A program made the translations under genes and the position numbers. This document shows, one piece after another, positions 7,654-14,541 of a stretch of 16,619 nucleotides of DNA. Within the stretch, counting starts at the first letter, position 1; the number at the start of each line of letters is the position of its first letter. This stretch comes from Pyrodictiaceae archaeon. GTDB lineage: Archaea; Thermoproteota; Thermoprotei_A; Sulfolobales; Pyrodictiaceae. Below the pieces are notes generated by a model. The model saw only the letters and a program-made list of their open reading frames with translations. It ran no database searches and was not told the DNA's origin. The stretch covers positions 1 through 16,619 of the forward strand of contig JALTYD010000094.1 in assembly GCA_027046525.1 (NCBI GenBank), read 5' to 3'.

Positions 7654-8125
7654 GTAGCACCAATACAGATGATGTAATCCACCAGGGTGCTACGTTTGGT
7701 AGCTCTCTTCTATCTATGTGAATACAACTAGTGCATTTAGCTGTTTCTAAGAACTCTAGTACAGATACACAATCTGGAGAAATCGATCTGTATATAGATT
7801 CCATAGAAGATTCGCCAATGCTTACACCAGGCCAATATCCTTTGTTTATAATATGTTTAATAAATCCAACGAGTTGAGACTCAGAAGGAGAGAGCCCCTT
7901 AGCAGATGAACCATTGATAGTAATATGCAGTATTTTCTCTATCGAGGGTAAAGGACAATACTTTATATAAAGTTCTAAGCATACCCATCTCCTAATATTA
8001 TATGATAATAATAAAGCAGAAGATGCTATTAGAGCAGCTTCTAGGAGGCTGTAGTCTCTACACTCTATATCTACGTATACTATTCTAAGGATGCAGTCCT
8101 CTTGATCCAAGCAGTTTCTCAACAA
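7625..8125 (-). CDS. Divergent, shortened TrmY-like (DUF358, SPOUT) protein
   Basis: No obvious name at first sight, but the 166-residue sequence lines up from memory with TrmY, the tRNA pseudouridine-54 N1-methyltransferase. EAALIASSALLLSYNIRRWV matches TrmY's cysteine/serine-rich helix followed by IRRDV. ITINGSSAKGLSPSESQLVGFIKHII matches the strand-GSELKKVSPDERN-helix block. YWPGVSIG matches TPGIYV, and the final VLVLHDE matches the strand before the GDHIG loop. The protein stops there, about 40 residues short of the C-terminal knot that in TrmY binds SAM. It lies between srp54 (overlap up to 41 bases) and pus10 (overlap 29 bases). The TTG at 8125 is the most upstream start; TTG at 8110 is equally possible. 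It is rich in cysteine (nine residues). It could be a subunit needing a partner, a tRNA-binding remnant, or unrelated. Confidence 0.5.
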   Translation of the reverse strand: MLRNCLDQEDCILRIVYVDIECRDYSLLEAALIASSALLLSYNIRRWVCLELYIKYCPLPSIEKILHITINGSSAKGLSPSESQLVGFIKHIINKGYWPGVSIGESSMESIYRSISPDCVSVLEFLETAKCTSCIHIDRRELPNVAPWWITSSVLVLHDERCIKRC

Positions 8126-9446
8126 TGTCTTTCCTCTTTTTAAACTGCTTCATTAAGCGCTTCAAGTTCTTATAGTAAGCAATGAGCTCCTTTACTTCGC
8201 CTACTTCTGCACCTGAGCCATATGAGATCCTCTTTATTCTACTCTTCTCTTCAACTAGTTCAGGTTTATCAAGTTCTTCATAAGTCATTGAATTCATTAT
8301 ATTAAGCCATCTACGTAGCTTCTTTTCACCAATACGTGCTATATCGTCAAAAGAAGAAACAACAGTAGATATCCCAGGTAGCATTTGTAGTATCTTCTTA
8401 AAAGGACCTAGCTTCTGGACATGAATAATCTGTCTATATATTGTCCTATATGTTATCCTGCCAGTAACCATTTCAGTCATAGTTTTCTCAAATTCTTCTA
8501 TACTAGACAGTTTCTCGATACGTTCTAGTAACGACTCTATATCGCCCATGCCTAAGATTCTAGATACAAACCTCTTGGGATTAAATGGTTCTAGTTCGTC
8601 CAGTTTTTCTCCAGTACCTATAAATTTTATACGTGCACCTGTAGCTGCAACAGCCGATAATGCACCACCACCTTTAGCTGTTCCATCCATCTTGGTTACT
8701 ATTATTGATCCTATCGGGGTAGCTTTGTGGAACTTAGCAGCTAAGTCATAGCTCTTCTGCCCCATTGAGGCATCTATCACCAAGGTTACTTCATCAGGGT
8801 TTATTTTTTCTGAAATTTCCCTCATTTCAGCGAGAAGAGCTTCTTCTCTTCCATAGCCGTGTCGACCAGCTGTATCGATAATTACTATATCTACTCCTTT
8901 CTCCCTGAAGTGCTTAATGCCTTTTGAAACTATATCAATAACATCTTTAGAGGAGTTATCACCATAGAAAAGAACTCCTACACTCTTAGCAATCTGATAT
9001 AATTGCTCGTAAGCTCCTGGTCTATATGTATCTGCGCATATTACACCTACACGGTACCCCATAGTCTTGTAGAAAAGTGCTAATTTACCTACTGTAGTTG
9101 TTTTCCCACTACCTTGTACACCTACAAGCATTATTATATAAGGAGTATATGGAGGTTTGATGTCTATACGTTTTTCGCCGCCGAAGAATTTAGTCAGCTC
9201 TTCATAGGTTATTTTTACAAGCCATTCTTTCCTACTAATAGCTGGTGGTGGTTTTTCTTTGAGTGCTCTCTCACGTATCCTATTTGTTAGATCAAAGACT
9301 AGTCTTACATTTACATCAGCTGATAGAAGAGCTCTCTGTAGATCTCTAATAAACTCTCTTACTATCTCTTCATAGGTTCCAGCTCTCTTGAGTAGTTTAC
9401 CTACAATCTGTCTGAGATCTTCAAGACCCGCCAAAGAACAGCCCAT
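8085..9446 (-). CDS. srp54: Signal recognition particle GTPase SRP54
   Basis: SRP54 binds 7S RNA and signal sequences of nascent membrane and secreted proteins and delivers ribosomes to FtsY at the membrane. The 453-residue protein has the helical N domain (1-90), the GTPase G domain with G1 GVQGSGKT (109-116), the DTYRPGAYEQL box (139-150), DTAGRH (191-196), TKMDGTAKGG (251-260) and GTGEKLDELEPF (277-288). The helical M domain follows from about 300, containing LGPFKKILQMLPG and a basic tail. It starts at ATG 9444-9446, 27 bases after aif5A, and is probably co-transcribed with it. Its 3' end overlaps the TrmY-like gene. All motifs are intact. Confidence 0.98.
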   Translation of the reverse strand: MGCSLAGLEDLRQIVGKLLKRAGTYEEIVREFIRDLQRALLSADVNVRLVFDLTNRIRERALKEKPPPAISRKEWLVKITYEELTKFFGGEKRIDIKPPYTPYIIMLVGVQGSGKTTTVGKLALFYKTMGYRVGVICADTYRPGAYEQLYQIAKSVGVLFYGDNSSKDVIDIVSKGIKHFREKGVDIVIIDTAGRHGYGREEALLAEMREISEKINPDEVTLVIDASMGQKSYDLAAKFHKATPIGSIIVTKMDGTAKGGGALSAVAATGARIKFIGTGEKLDELEPFNPKRFVSRILGMGDIESLLERIEKLSSIEEFEKTMTEMVTGRITYRTIYRQIIHVQKLGPFKKILQMLPGISTVVSSFDDIARIGEKKLRRWLNIMNSMTYEELDKPELVEEKSRIKRISYGSGAEVGEVKELIAYYKNLKRLMKQFKKRKDIVEKLLGSRGLHP

Positions 9447-9473
9447 GATAATAGTTATAGTATAAGTTCCCTA

Positions 9474-9875
9474 TTAGCCTCCTCTCACTCTATTTATAAT
9501 ATATCTACCCATTACCACCCAGTACTCTACTTCTACACCTGGTTTTAACTTACTAGCTAATTCTTTATCGCTAGGCTTCTCTATCTCTATAGTCTCGAAA
9601 GTCTCCATATCCATGATCTGAACCATACCACCTAAGTCTGCAACAACTTGAGCAACTCTCTTATCAATAATAGGTACTTCAACTCTGGTATCAACTGGTG
9701 CTGTTAACGTTCTCTTATTGCCAGAAAATAGACAAACAGCAACTACGTGAGCCTTAGCACTACCATGTTTACCAGTCTTAGCACGACTCATCTCAACAAT
9801 TTTACATGGTTCGCCACTAATTACAATATAACTACCAGGTCTTAATTCTCCAAGTGTAGCATAAGTTACACTCAT
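9474..9875 (-). CDS. eif5A: Translation factor aIF5A
   Basis: aIF5A relieves ribosome stalling, notably at proline runs, and is active only after deoxyhypusine/hypusine is built on one lysine. The modification loop KTGKHGSAK is intact and K36 is the modified residue. The 133-residue length and the C-terminal OB-fold part ([14 protein letters not shown], then [14 protein letters not shown]) fit the family. The ATG at 9873-9875 is preceded by GGCGGGGT, a plausible ribosome-binding site. It is the first gene of the minus-strand island, facing away from tRNA-Asp. Together with dph2 at the other end, it links the island to the two specialised translation-factor modifications of archaea. Confidence 0.97.
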   Translation of the reverse strand: MSVTYATLGELRPGSYIVISGEPCKIVEMSRAKTGKHGSAKAHVVAVCLFSGNKRTLTAPVDTRVEVPIIDKRVAQVVADLGGMVQIMDMETFETIEIEKPSDKELASKLKPGVEVEYWVVMGRYIINRVRGG

Positions 9876-9901
9876 ATCTATACCCCGCCTTCAACCATAC
9901 A

Positions 9902-9909
9902 AAATAAAA
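9902..9909 (-). promoter_or_regulatory. Candidate TATA box for the aIF5A-SRP54 transcript
   Basis: The minus strand reads GGCTTTTATTTTG 27-34 bases upstream of the aIF5A ATG. It has a TATA-like core, but the predicted start site (about 9880) would leave little room for the GGCGGGGT ribosome-binding site at roughly 9884-9891. The alternative is the near-palindromic TATA at 9949-9957 read leftwards, which would give a leader of about 50 bases. Confidence 0.35.
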
Positions 9910-9948
9910 GCCTAAAAGCATATTGATTACTCTACACTAGCAGGAATC

Positions 9949-9957
9949 CTTATAAAG
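9949..9957 (+). promoter_or_regulatory. TATA box for tRNA-Asp, possibly bidirectional
   Basis: CTTATAAAG sits with its centre about 31 bases before the mature 5' end of tRNA-Asp, as expected for an archaeal tRNA promoter with a short 5' leader. The element reads almost the same on the other strand (CTTTATAAG), so it could also direct the divergent aIF5A transcript. Confidence 0.6.
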
Positions 9958-9983
9958 AACTCCTACTAGTTTGAGGAAATGGT

Positions 9984-10061
9984 GCCGCGGTAGTATAGCC
10001 CGGCCTAGTATGCGGGCCTGTCAAGCCCGTGACCCGGGTTCAAATCCCGGCCGCGGCGCCA
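9984..10061 (+). tRNA. tRNA-Asp (anticodon GTC), CCA encoded
   Basis: The acceptor stem is GCCGCGG paired perfectly with CCGCGGC, followed by discriminator G and an encoded CCA. The anticodon stem CGGGC/GCCCG closes loop CTGTCAA with GTC at 10020-10022. The T arm is CCGGG-TTCAAAT-CCCGG. The D stem is a weaker GTAT/GTAT pairing with terminal G-U pairs, and the variable region is short (TGAC). A discriminator G plus GTC anticodon are aspartate identity elements. No intron is present. It is read opposite to the translation island and divides that island from the accessory genes on the right. Confidence 0.97.
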
Positions 10062-10499
10062 CTCGTTGCTTTATGGTTATTACCTAGATGCTCTATCATT
10101 AGCAGAGCTTCTGAGCTATGCTGTTGTTTCTAGTGGTGCTACATAGACAACTATAGGGTCAGCGGTGGAGAGAGGTAGTGTAGGTAAATACACTAAGTTG
10201 TAGTATTGCATATAAGAGACAAATACTGAGGTAATTCACATCCCTCTTTGTACAGAAGGCCTCTATCCCTGGAGAATCTGTGGCAGTTGGTAAGTGAATT
10301 CTCTTATTCAGCCTCTTCCTATGATGATAAAAATCCTCTAGGTGTGTATTGTAGAATCCTTGCTTATAGCTCCTATTAGCCTAGGTAGATTCAGCTATAG
10401 TGGCAATAATTAATGAGTATTCCTACTTAGTTATAATGTGTAGAGTTTCCAGGCCTAGTGTGAATGAGGAGAAAAATTGTAGAGAGGCTATTTTACTCT
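10062..10499. other. 438-base gene-free stretch after tRNA-Asp
   Basis: I find no convincing gene here. The tRNA end is not followed by a strong T-run. On the minus strand a run of five T (10472-10476) lies 24-28 bases beyond the end of the 843-residue gene and could act as its terminator, but this is weak. ATGATGA at 10321 looks like a C box of a C/D guide RNA, yet no CTGA box follows within the next 70 bases. No copy of the tRNA 3' end, as an integration would leave, is visible. Confidence 0.5.
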
Positions 10500-13031
10500 C
10501 TAGCGTGCACCTCCAGAAGCAGATTCGCTAATAAGACCTTTTTCAGCAAGTATGTCTATTATTATACTCAGAATTTCCTCAGCAGTTGGTAGTGGCGATC
10601 TATCGTAGTTATTAGGTTCTGGTAGACCATACATTATAGCTATTACTGCATCATCTTTACTCCATAAGATAAAAGTTGCATGAATTGGGATTGAAAGCGG
10701 AGTTACACCTTCTATTTCACTAGTATATGATAATGTACCTTGCGCCTCTATGATCAACGCCTTTCCGCCAGATATCTCAATACTCCTAACTAGGGGCTCT
10801 GAAACCTCTATTGATTGTGTGGCTGAAGGACAGGCCCAAAATGGTTGGCTACCTTCGCCTTCGGTTAGAAGACTTATCATCATATCGGAGTATTTAGAGA
10901 GATCACCGATAGATCTAATAGAATGTGATATACCAACGCTTACGATGTTATAGAAAATGAGGGTTGCTTTACCTTCAGAAGACGGATCACAATCCCACTC
11001 ATAACGCCATATACTACGTCTTGCTTCCAGATTCACAGTAATACTCACAGGAAGCCGTTCTGCCTCAGTAATGGGTAGCCCTGTCCAACCCTCGTAAGTA
11101 TACGATACCTCATCTACTTCGGGATTAAGTCCTAGAGCAGTTATAATAGAGTTTTTTGCTTCATCACTACGTAGGTAGGACCAAGGCTTTAGCGGCACAA
11201 CGAATTCTACACTATCATACAGTTGGTGAGATTCTGAATCTATAACTTTTACAATCACAGCCATCTCATTAGCACTCTCGGATGGCCAGTCGCTAATCTC
11301 GTAGATTCCTGTCCAGGACTCTATGAAGTCTTCAATATACTCTCCAGGTCCAAGACTATATTCTTCTGAACCTACGTATAATAGAGCTGATCCAGGTGTT
11401 TGGACATACACGATAACACGTACTGATACAGTCTTCTGGGCAGTATTTGCAACACCGTATTGTACATATAACTTGTATGTGTCTGGTGCAGCACGTTCTA
11501 CTAAAATCATGCTTTTTCCTCTACGCTCCTCTATACCAAGATAGTAGCCGAAGGGCTTACGTGTCCCATTCCATATGATCCTATATATAGTGTCTGGAGC
11601 CATATCGCCTTCTACAGGGACAAGTGATAAGCCTTGAGGCCTATCCTGGCCTATAACACCACTAGGGACAATCACTGTTACGGGGGGGTCTTCTTCTTTT
11701 GTACCACCGAGTGGCATTCGGAGAGTAAATACTGCTTCAGTCCCGCTTATCTCTGAGAATAACTGGCTCTGAGATACCATCTTGTATATACCATTCTTGG
11801 GGTCTGCTGGGTCATGTATGTAGTAGTTTATTTCTCCGCCCTCAGCCTTATAGTAGCCTACGATTACTACTACGTGGTCTTCTAGGAAGACTACTACAGG
11901 GTCTCCCTCTAGTATTGATGATACAACATACTTGGCGAAGCCCTTTGTTCTTATCGCTGGAAACCACATGTGTCTCTCTGGGAATGCTTTAAGATGCACA
12001 TATAGCATATCTGAGGTATGTAGTCCTGTCCAGAACTCTAGCGATGAAACACCCTCATCAGTTGCTATCCCGTAGTCAGACGCTATCTCCCATGGCTTAG
12101 GGTATACAGTGTCGCGGTCGTAGTACTTAATGAGCATAGCCATAGATGTAGCCCAGCAGTAGCCTGTCTCTCCTTGAGGATAATATGGTACTTCTAGTAT
12201 CTTCTTCTCAACACTAGGTCTCCAGCTCTCCTGGCCTCTCGAGGGCCAGCTAAGTATCCATAGAGAGAAGTGGTTTGTTCTAACAACTACAATGTTCTTC
12301 TCGGTGTTAATTACTGCCTCAACACTGTGGTACTTTCCCTCCTCATCTAGGTAGCCTACCTGGGCGTCCTCCTCGCTAACACCCTCTGGCAGAATGTTTT
12401 CATCGTAGCGGAAGCGAAGCTCTACTTCGCCTTTCAGACTCCCGCCTCTTAGCTCGACTTTGTAGATCAGTGTGGTGCCAGCCTCCTCGGATATATCTTT
12501 TCTTATGAGGCCAGCAGATACATTAGCTTCCCCCTCTACAGAGCCTCTAGGGAAGTGTATCTCTACAGCTCCAAGTACTACTCTTCCTCCCTCGGGACCT
12601 ACTAAGCTAGACTCAATACCCTCTACAAAAGACGCTGCTGGGGCTGTTGTTTGCTCTATGGTTGTTGTCTCTGTTTCTACAGTCTTAATTGTCTTTGTCT
12701 CGGAAACCTCTACTGTAGATACTGCTTCTGAACTCGTCTGCCTTGTAGTAGTTGTAGCCTCTCCATGAGATGGGATAGAAGTTCCTCTCTCTGTGAGAGT
12801 CTCAGTAGTTATTGATTGTGTCTCTGAGAGAGGTGCTTGTGACACTATGGTTGTTACTACTACAGTCTTAGTCTCAGCTGGTCCGCCGTAGCCGCCCGAT
12901 AGAATGAGTATAACTGCTATGACTGCTAGGATAACAGCTATAGCTACTAGTAGGTTGGCTGGAGGTGCCCCTCCTCTAAAGCTCCAAGCCGCTCTGGAGG
13001 GGTTAGAGCGGCTATCAAGGCTTTTCTCCAT
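10500..13031 (-). CDS. Membrane-anchored extracellular protein: ZU5-like domain with HFS motif plus C39-like cysteine peptidase
   Basis: An 843-residue protein I do not recognise as a named family, but its layout is readable. A cytoplasmic basic start (1-25) precedes one membrane helix (about 26-45). A Thr/Ser-rich linker (52-132) of the kind glycosylated on archaeal surfaces follows. Residues 142-260 resemble a ZU5 domain (VGPEGGRVVLGAVEIHFPRGS) and end in TNHFSLWIL with H254-F255-S256, the HFS motif at which PIDD and UNC5CL cut themselves. Residues 280-440 resemble a C39-like peptidase (PF13529): VPYYPQ, C292 in GYCWATSMAML, H386 in LEDHVVVIVGYY and D407 in YIHDPAD, with Q286 placed for the oxyanion hole. 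Beta-sandwich-like regions (450-615) and an unrecognised C-terminal domain follow; its only cysteines, C681 and C734, could form a disulfide. By eye the gene is richer in G+C than the island. Substrate unknown. Confidence 0.8.
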   Translation of the reverse strand: MEKSLDSRSNPSRAAWSFRGGAPPANLLVAIAVILAVIAVILILSGGYGGPAETKTVVVTTIVSQAPLSETQSITTETLTERGTSIPSHGEATTTTRQTSSEAVSTVEVSETKTIKTVETETTTIEQTTAPAASFVEGIESSLVGPEGGRVVLGAVEIHFPRGSVEGEANVSAGLIRKDISEEAGTTLIYKVELRGGSLKGEVELRFRYDENILPEGVSEEDAQVGYLDEEGKYHSVEAVINTEKNIVVVRTNHFSLWILSWPSRGQESWRPSVEKKILEVPYYPQGETGYCWATSMAMLIKYYDRDTVYPKPWEIASDYGIATDEGVSSLEFWTGLHTSDMLYVHLKAFPERHMWFPAIRTKGFAKYVVSSILEGDPVVVFLEDHVVVIVGYYKAEGGEINYYIHDPADPKNGIYKMVSQSQLFSEISGTEAVFTLRMPLGGTKEEDPPVTVIVPSGVIGQDRPQGLSLVPVEGDMAPDTIYRIIWNGTRKPFGYYLGIEERRGKSMILVERAAPDTYKLYVQYGVANTAQKTVSVRVIVYVQTPGSALLYVGSEEYSLGPGEYIEDFIESWTGIYEISDWPSESANEMAVIVKVIDSESHQLYDSVEFVVPLKPWSYLRSDEAKNSIITALGLNPEVDEVSYTYEGWTGLPITEAERLPVSITVNLEARRSIWRYEWDCDPSSEGKATLIFYNIVSVGISHSIRSIGDLSKYSDMMISLLTEGEGSQPFWACPSATQSIEVSEPLVRSIEISGGKALIIEAQGTLSYTSEIEGVTPLSIPIHATFILWSKDDAVIAIMYGLPEPNNYDRSPLPTAEEILSIIIDILAEKGLISESASGGAR

Positions 13032-13085
13032 TACTGCTCAGCACACTTTTAATAATTACGGGTATCTAATAGTGGGAAAATTGGT

Positions 13086-13093
13086 AATATAAA
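13086..13093 (-). promoter_or_regulatory. TATA box upstream of the 843-residue surface protein gene
   Basis: The minus strand reads AAAAAGGTTTATATTACC, a purine-rich BRE-like stretch followed by a TATA box, the best match upstream of this gene. It predicts a leader of roughly 30 bases before the ATG at 13031. No Shine-Dalgarno sequence is evident. A weaker AT-rich element (minus strand ATTATTAAAAG, near 13050) would instead give a leaderless message. Confidence 0.45.
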
Positions 13094-13461
13094 CCTTTTT
13101 TATCCTATATTCATAAAGATCAACGAGAAATTATAGTGATCTAATTAATCTATGATCTGCATGAAATGCTATGTTGCGATTAACAGTATTAGCCCTACTA
13201 CCATCATAGTTGAGCTGGAGAGAACTGTCTAGGATATAAGGCTTGTAATCTGCTATATAAGACTCAGAATATCCTATACTTCTTCTTGTACTTCTGCTGT
13301 TATCGGTTAAGTTTTGTACTACTCTATATACTCCTACACTAGATAGTAGAAGCTTGTTTAGATTGTGTTTTTAGCATTTACTGTTATGCTATGGTGTATA
13401 GTACTCTTTTAGCAGTATATCCTAGCTCGGGTAAAATACTGATAGAGGCCTGGCTAGAAGC
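13094..13461. other. Gene-free stretch between the surface protein and the His-rich membrane protein
   Basis: AT-rich sequence with no open frame of useful length and no RNA gene or repeat that I can support. It holds upstream sequence for the surface-protein gene on its right side and trailing sequence of the membrane-protein gene on its left. Several scattered TATA-like words occur but none stands at a proper distance from a gene start. Confidence 0.5.
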
Positions 13462-14010
13462 CTACTCTATGAAAGCTATGTGTAGAACTAGCAGTACCAG
13501 AAGTATGGCTGAAAGGAGTCTCTGCATGTGAATTGCTCTAGCATAGAGTTTTAGTCTCTTGTTCTTAGTATATATCAAAGTTAGACCACTAGCTAGTATG
13601 ATAACTATGGTAGCTACTGCGAGATACTCTACTAGTCCCGCCTCCTCTAGTAGTAGTACACCATGGAGTATACTTAATAGGCCTAGTAAAAAACTTGTAA
13701 GTATGTGTAGATTTAGTACATGTCTGTAGAACCGTGTTAATACAGTGCTAGTAGGATTTCTTAGTCTAAAAGCTAAGTGTTTGTACAATATGAACACTGG
13801 TATCAGTACTAGGCCGCTGTAGAAGGCTATACTACCCATAGCTTCAGCGAGATCCCCGAAAGCTTCTCTATTTTCTTCTTCATGTTCTTTCTCTTCCTCC
13901 TCTTTGTATCCATCCCTATCTGCAAGAGAGACTAGAGGAGCTAGTAGAGCAGCAAGAACTAGAAGAACCAGTAATGTTAGTGTAGCAACTGGGCCTAGTC
14001 TAGTAGCCAA
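13462..14010 (-). CDS. Small membrane protein with paired histidines, possible b-type heme protein
   Basis: Unnamed 182-residue protein. An N-terminal hydrophobic segment (8-30, LVSLAD at its end) looks like a signal peptide. A strongly charged outside segment follows (31-55, with EEEEKEHEEEN). Four membrane helices then lie at about 58-76, 98-120, 127-147 and 160-180. Histidines are placed at helix ends: H97/H102 and H116 on helix 2, H161 and H177 on helix 4, spacings of 14 and 16. That pattern is typical of helix-bundle b-type cytochromes such as cytochrome b561 or ferric-reductase-like domains, where such pairs hold two hemes. The start is TTG at 14008-14010, supported by GGGTG seven bases upstream and by the signal peptide it exposes. 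An in-frame stop lies 30 bases further upstream. No partner redox gene is adjacent. Heme binding is inference only. Confidence 0.7.
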   Translation of the reverse strand: MATRLGPVATLTLLVLLVLAALLAPLVSLADRDGYKEEEEKEHEEENREAFGDLAEAMGSIAFYSGLVLIPVFILYKHLAFRLRNPTSTVLTRFYRHVLNLHILTSFLLGLLSILHGVLLLEEAGLVEYLAVATIVIILASGLTLIYTKNKRLKLYARAIHMQRLLSAILLVLLVLHIAFIE

Positions 14011-14040
14011 ACTAGCACCCGGAAGGATAGCGTGGTCTTA

Positions 14041-14527
14041 GAGCCTCCAGTGATCTCTATGAAAGTTGTGGGTGTTAGCTGGTAGATATGTGTATTATTT
14101 GAGTTTAAAATATTCTGTAGTCAGAGACTTTTATAGAGCTAATATATCAGCACTGTATATAGAAGCTGGAGATGTAGCCATAGTGGTTATTAGTGGGTAG
14201 AAGCTTGCCATAGCTGGTATGTCTGGCCTAGTCTCCTTAACTATCTAGAGTATACTTCTAGTTATCTCTACTCCATGGTAACCTACCGTAGCTCTAGGCA
14301 GACTATGTGCTACAGAGCTAGTAGTAGTTTCTCCTAGATAGCCCCTAGAGACAGACTCTTACACTTCTTAGCTCTTCTCTAGGCAGATGTCTAGAAATAG
14401 AGTAGAGGAGTTTGTTTAAGTAGCCTATTAGTTCTCTTGAATGAAGGAGATACCAAAGAGATTTTGTCCCGAGGAATAGCTAGAGAGTAGCAATGAAACT
14501 ACAATTTATCAGCTCTACTAGTGTCTT
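14041..14527. other. Gene-free divergent intergenic region, very rich in CTAG
   Basis: Region between the divergent His-rich membrane protein and the EamA transporter. I see no intact gene. The tetranucleotide CTAG occurs nine times in 14221-14400 alone. One plus-strand frame from 14162 reads as hydrophobic protein-like sequence but is broken by TAG and TAA codons. A weak TATA-like AATTTATC (14503-14510) could serve the transporter gene. Confidence 0.5.
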
Positions 14528-14534
14528 AGGAGGT
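14528..14534 (+). promoter_or_regulatory. Strong Shine-Dalgarno site fixing a TTG start
   Basis: AGGAGGT, a full match to the archaeal anti-Shine-Dalgarno, lies seven bases before TTG at 14542. It decides the start of the transporter gene in the absence of an ATG. Confidence 0.75.
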
Positions 14535-14541
14535 TAGAGTA

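Noticed and set aside
10321..10327. ATGATGA, resembling box C of a C/D guide RNA
   Set aside because: No CTGA box D follows at a proper distance and no paired D'/C' boxes are visible.
14162..14339. Plus-strand frame that reads as hydrophobic protein interrupted by TAG codons; possible pseudogene or pyrrolysine read-through
   Set aside because: Stops include both TAG and TAA, TAG is expected to be frequent where CTAG is abundant, I recognise no family in the pieces, and there is no sign of pyrrolysine use in a crenarchaeon.
10062..14541. CRISPR array, insertion sequence or inverted repeat in the gene-free stretches
   Set aside because: I found no regularly spaced direct repeats, no transposase remnant and no long inverted repeat; the repeated short words are explained by CTAG and TAG richness.
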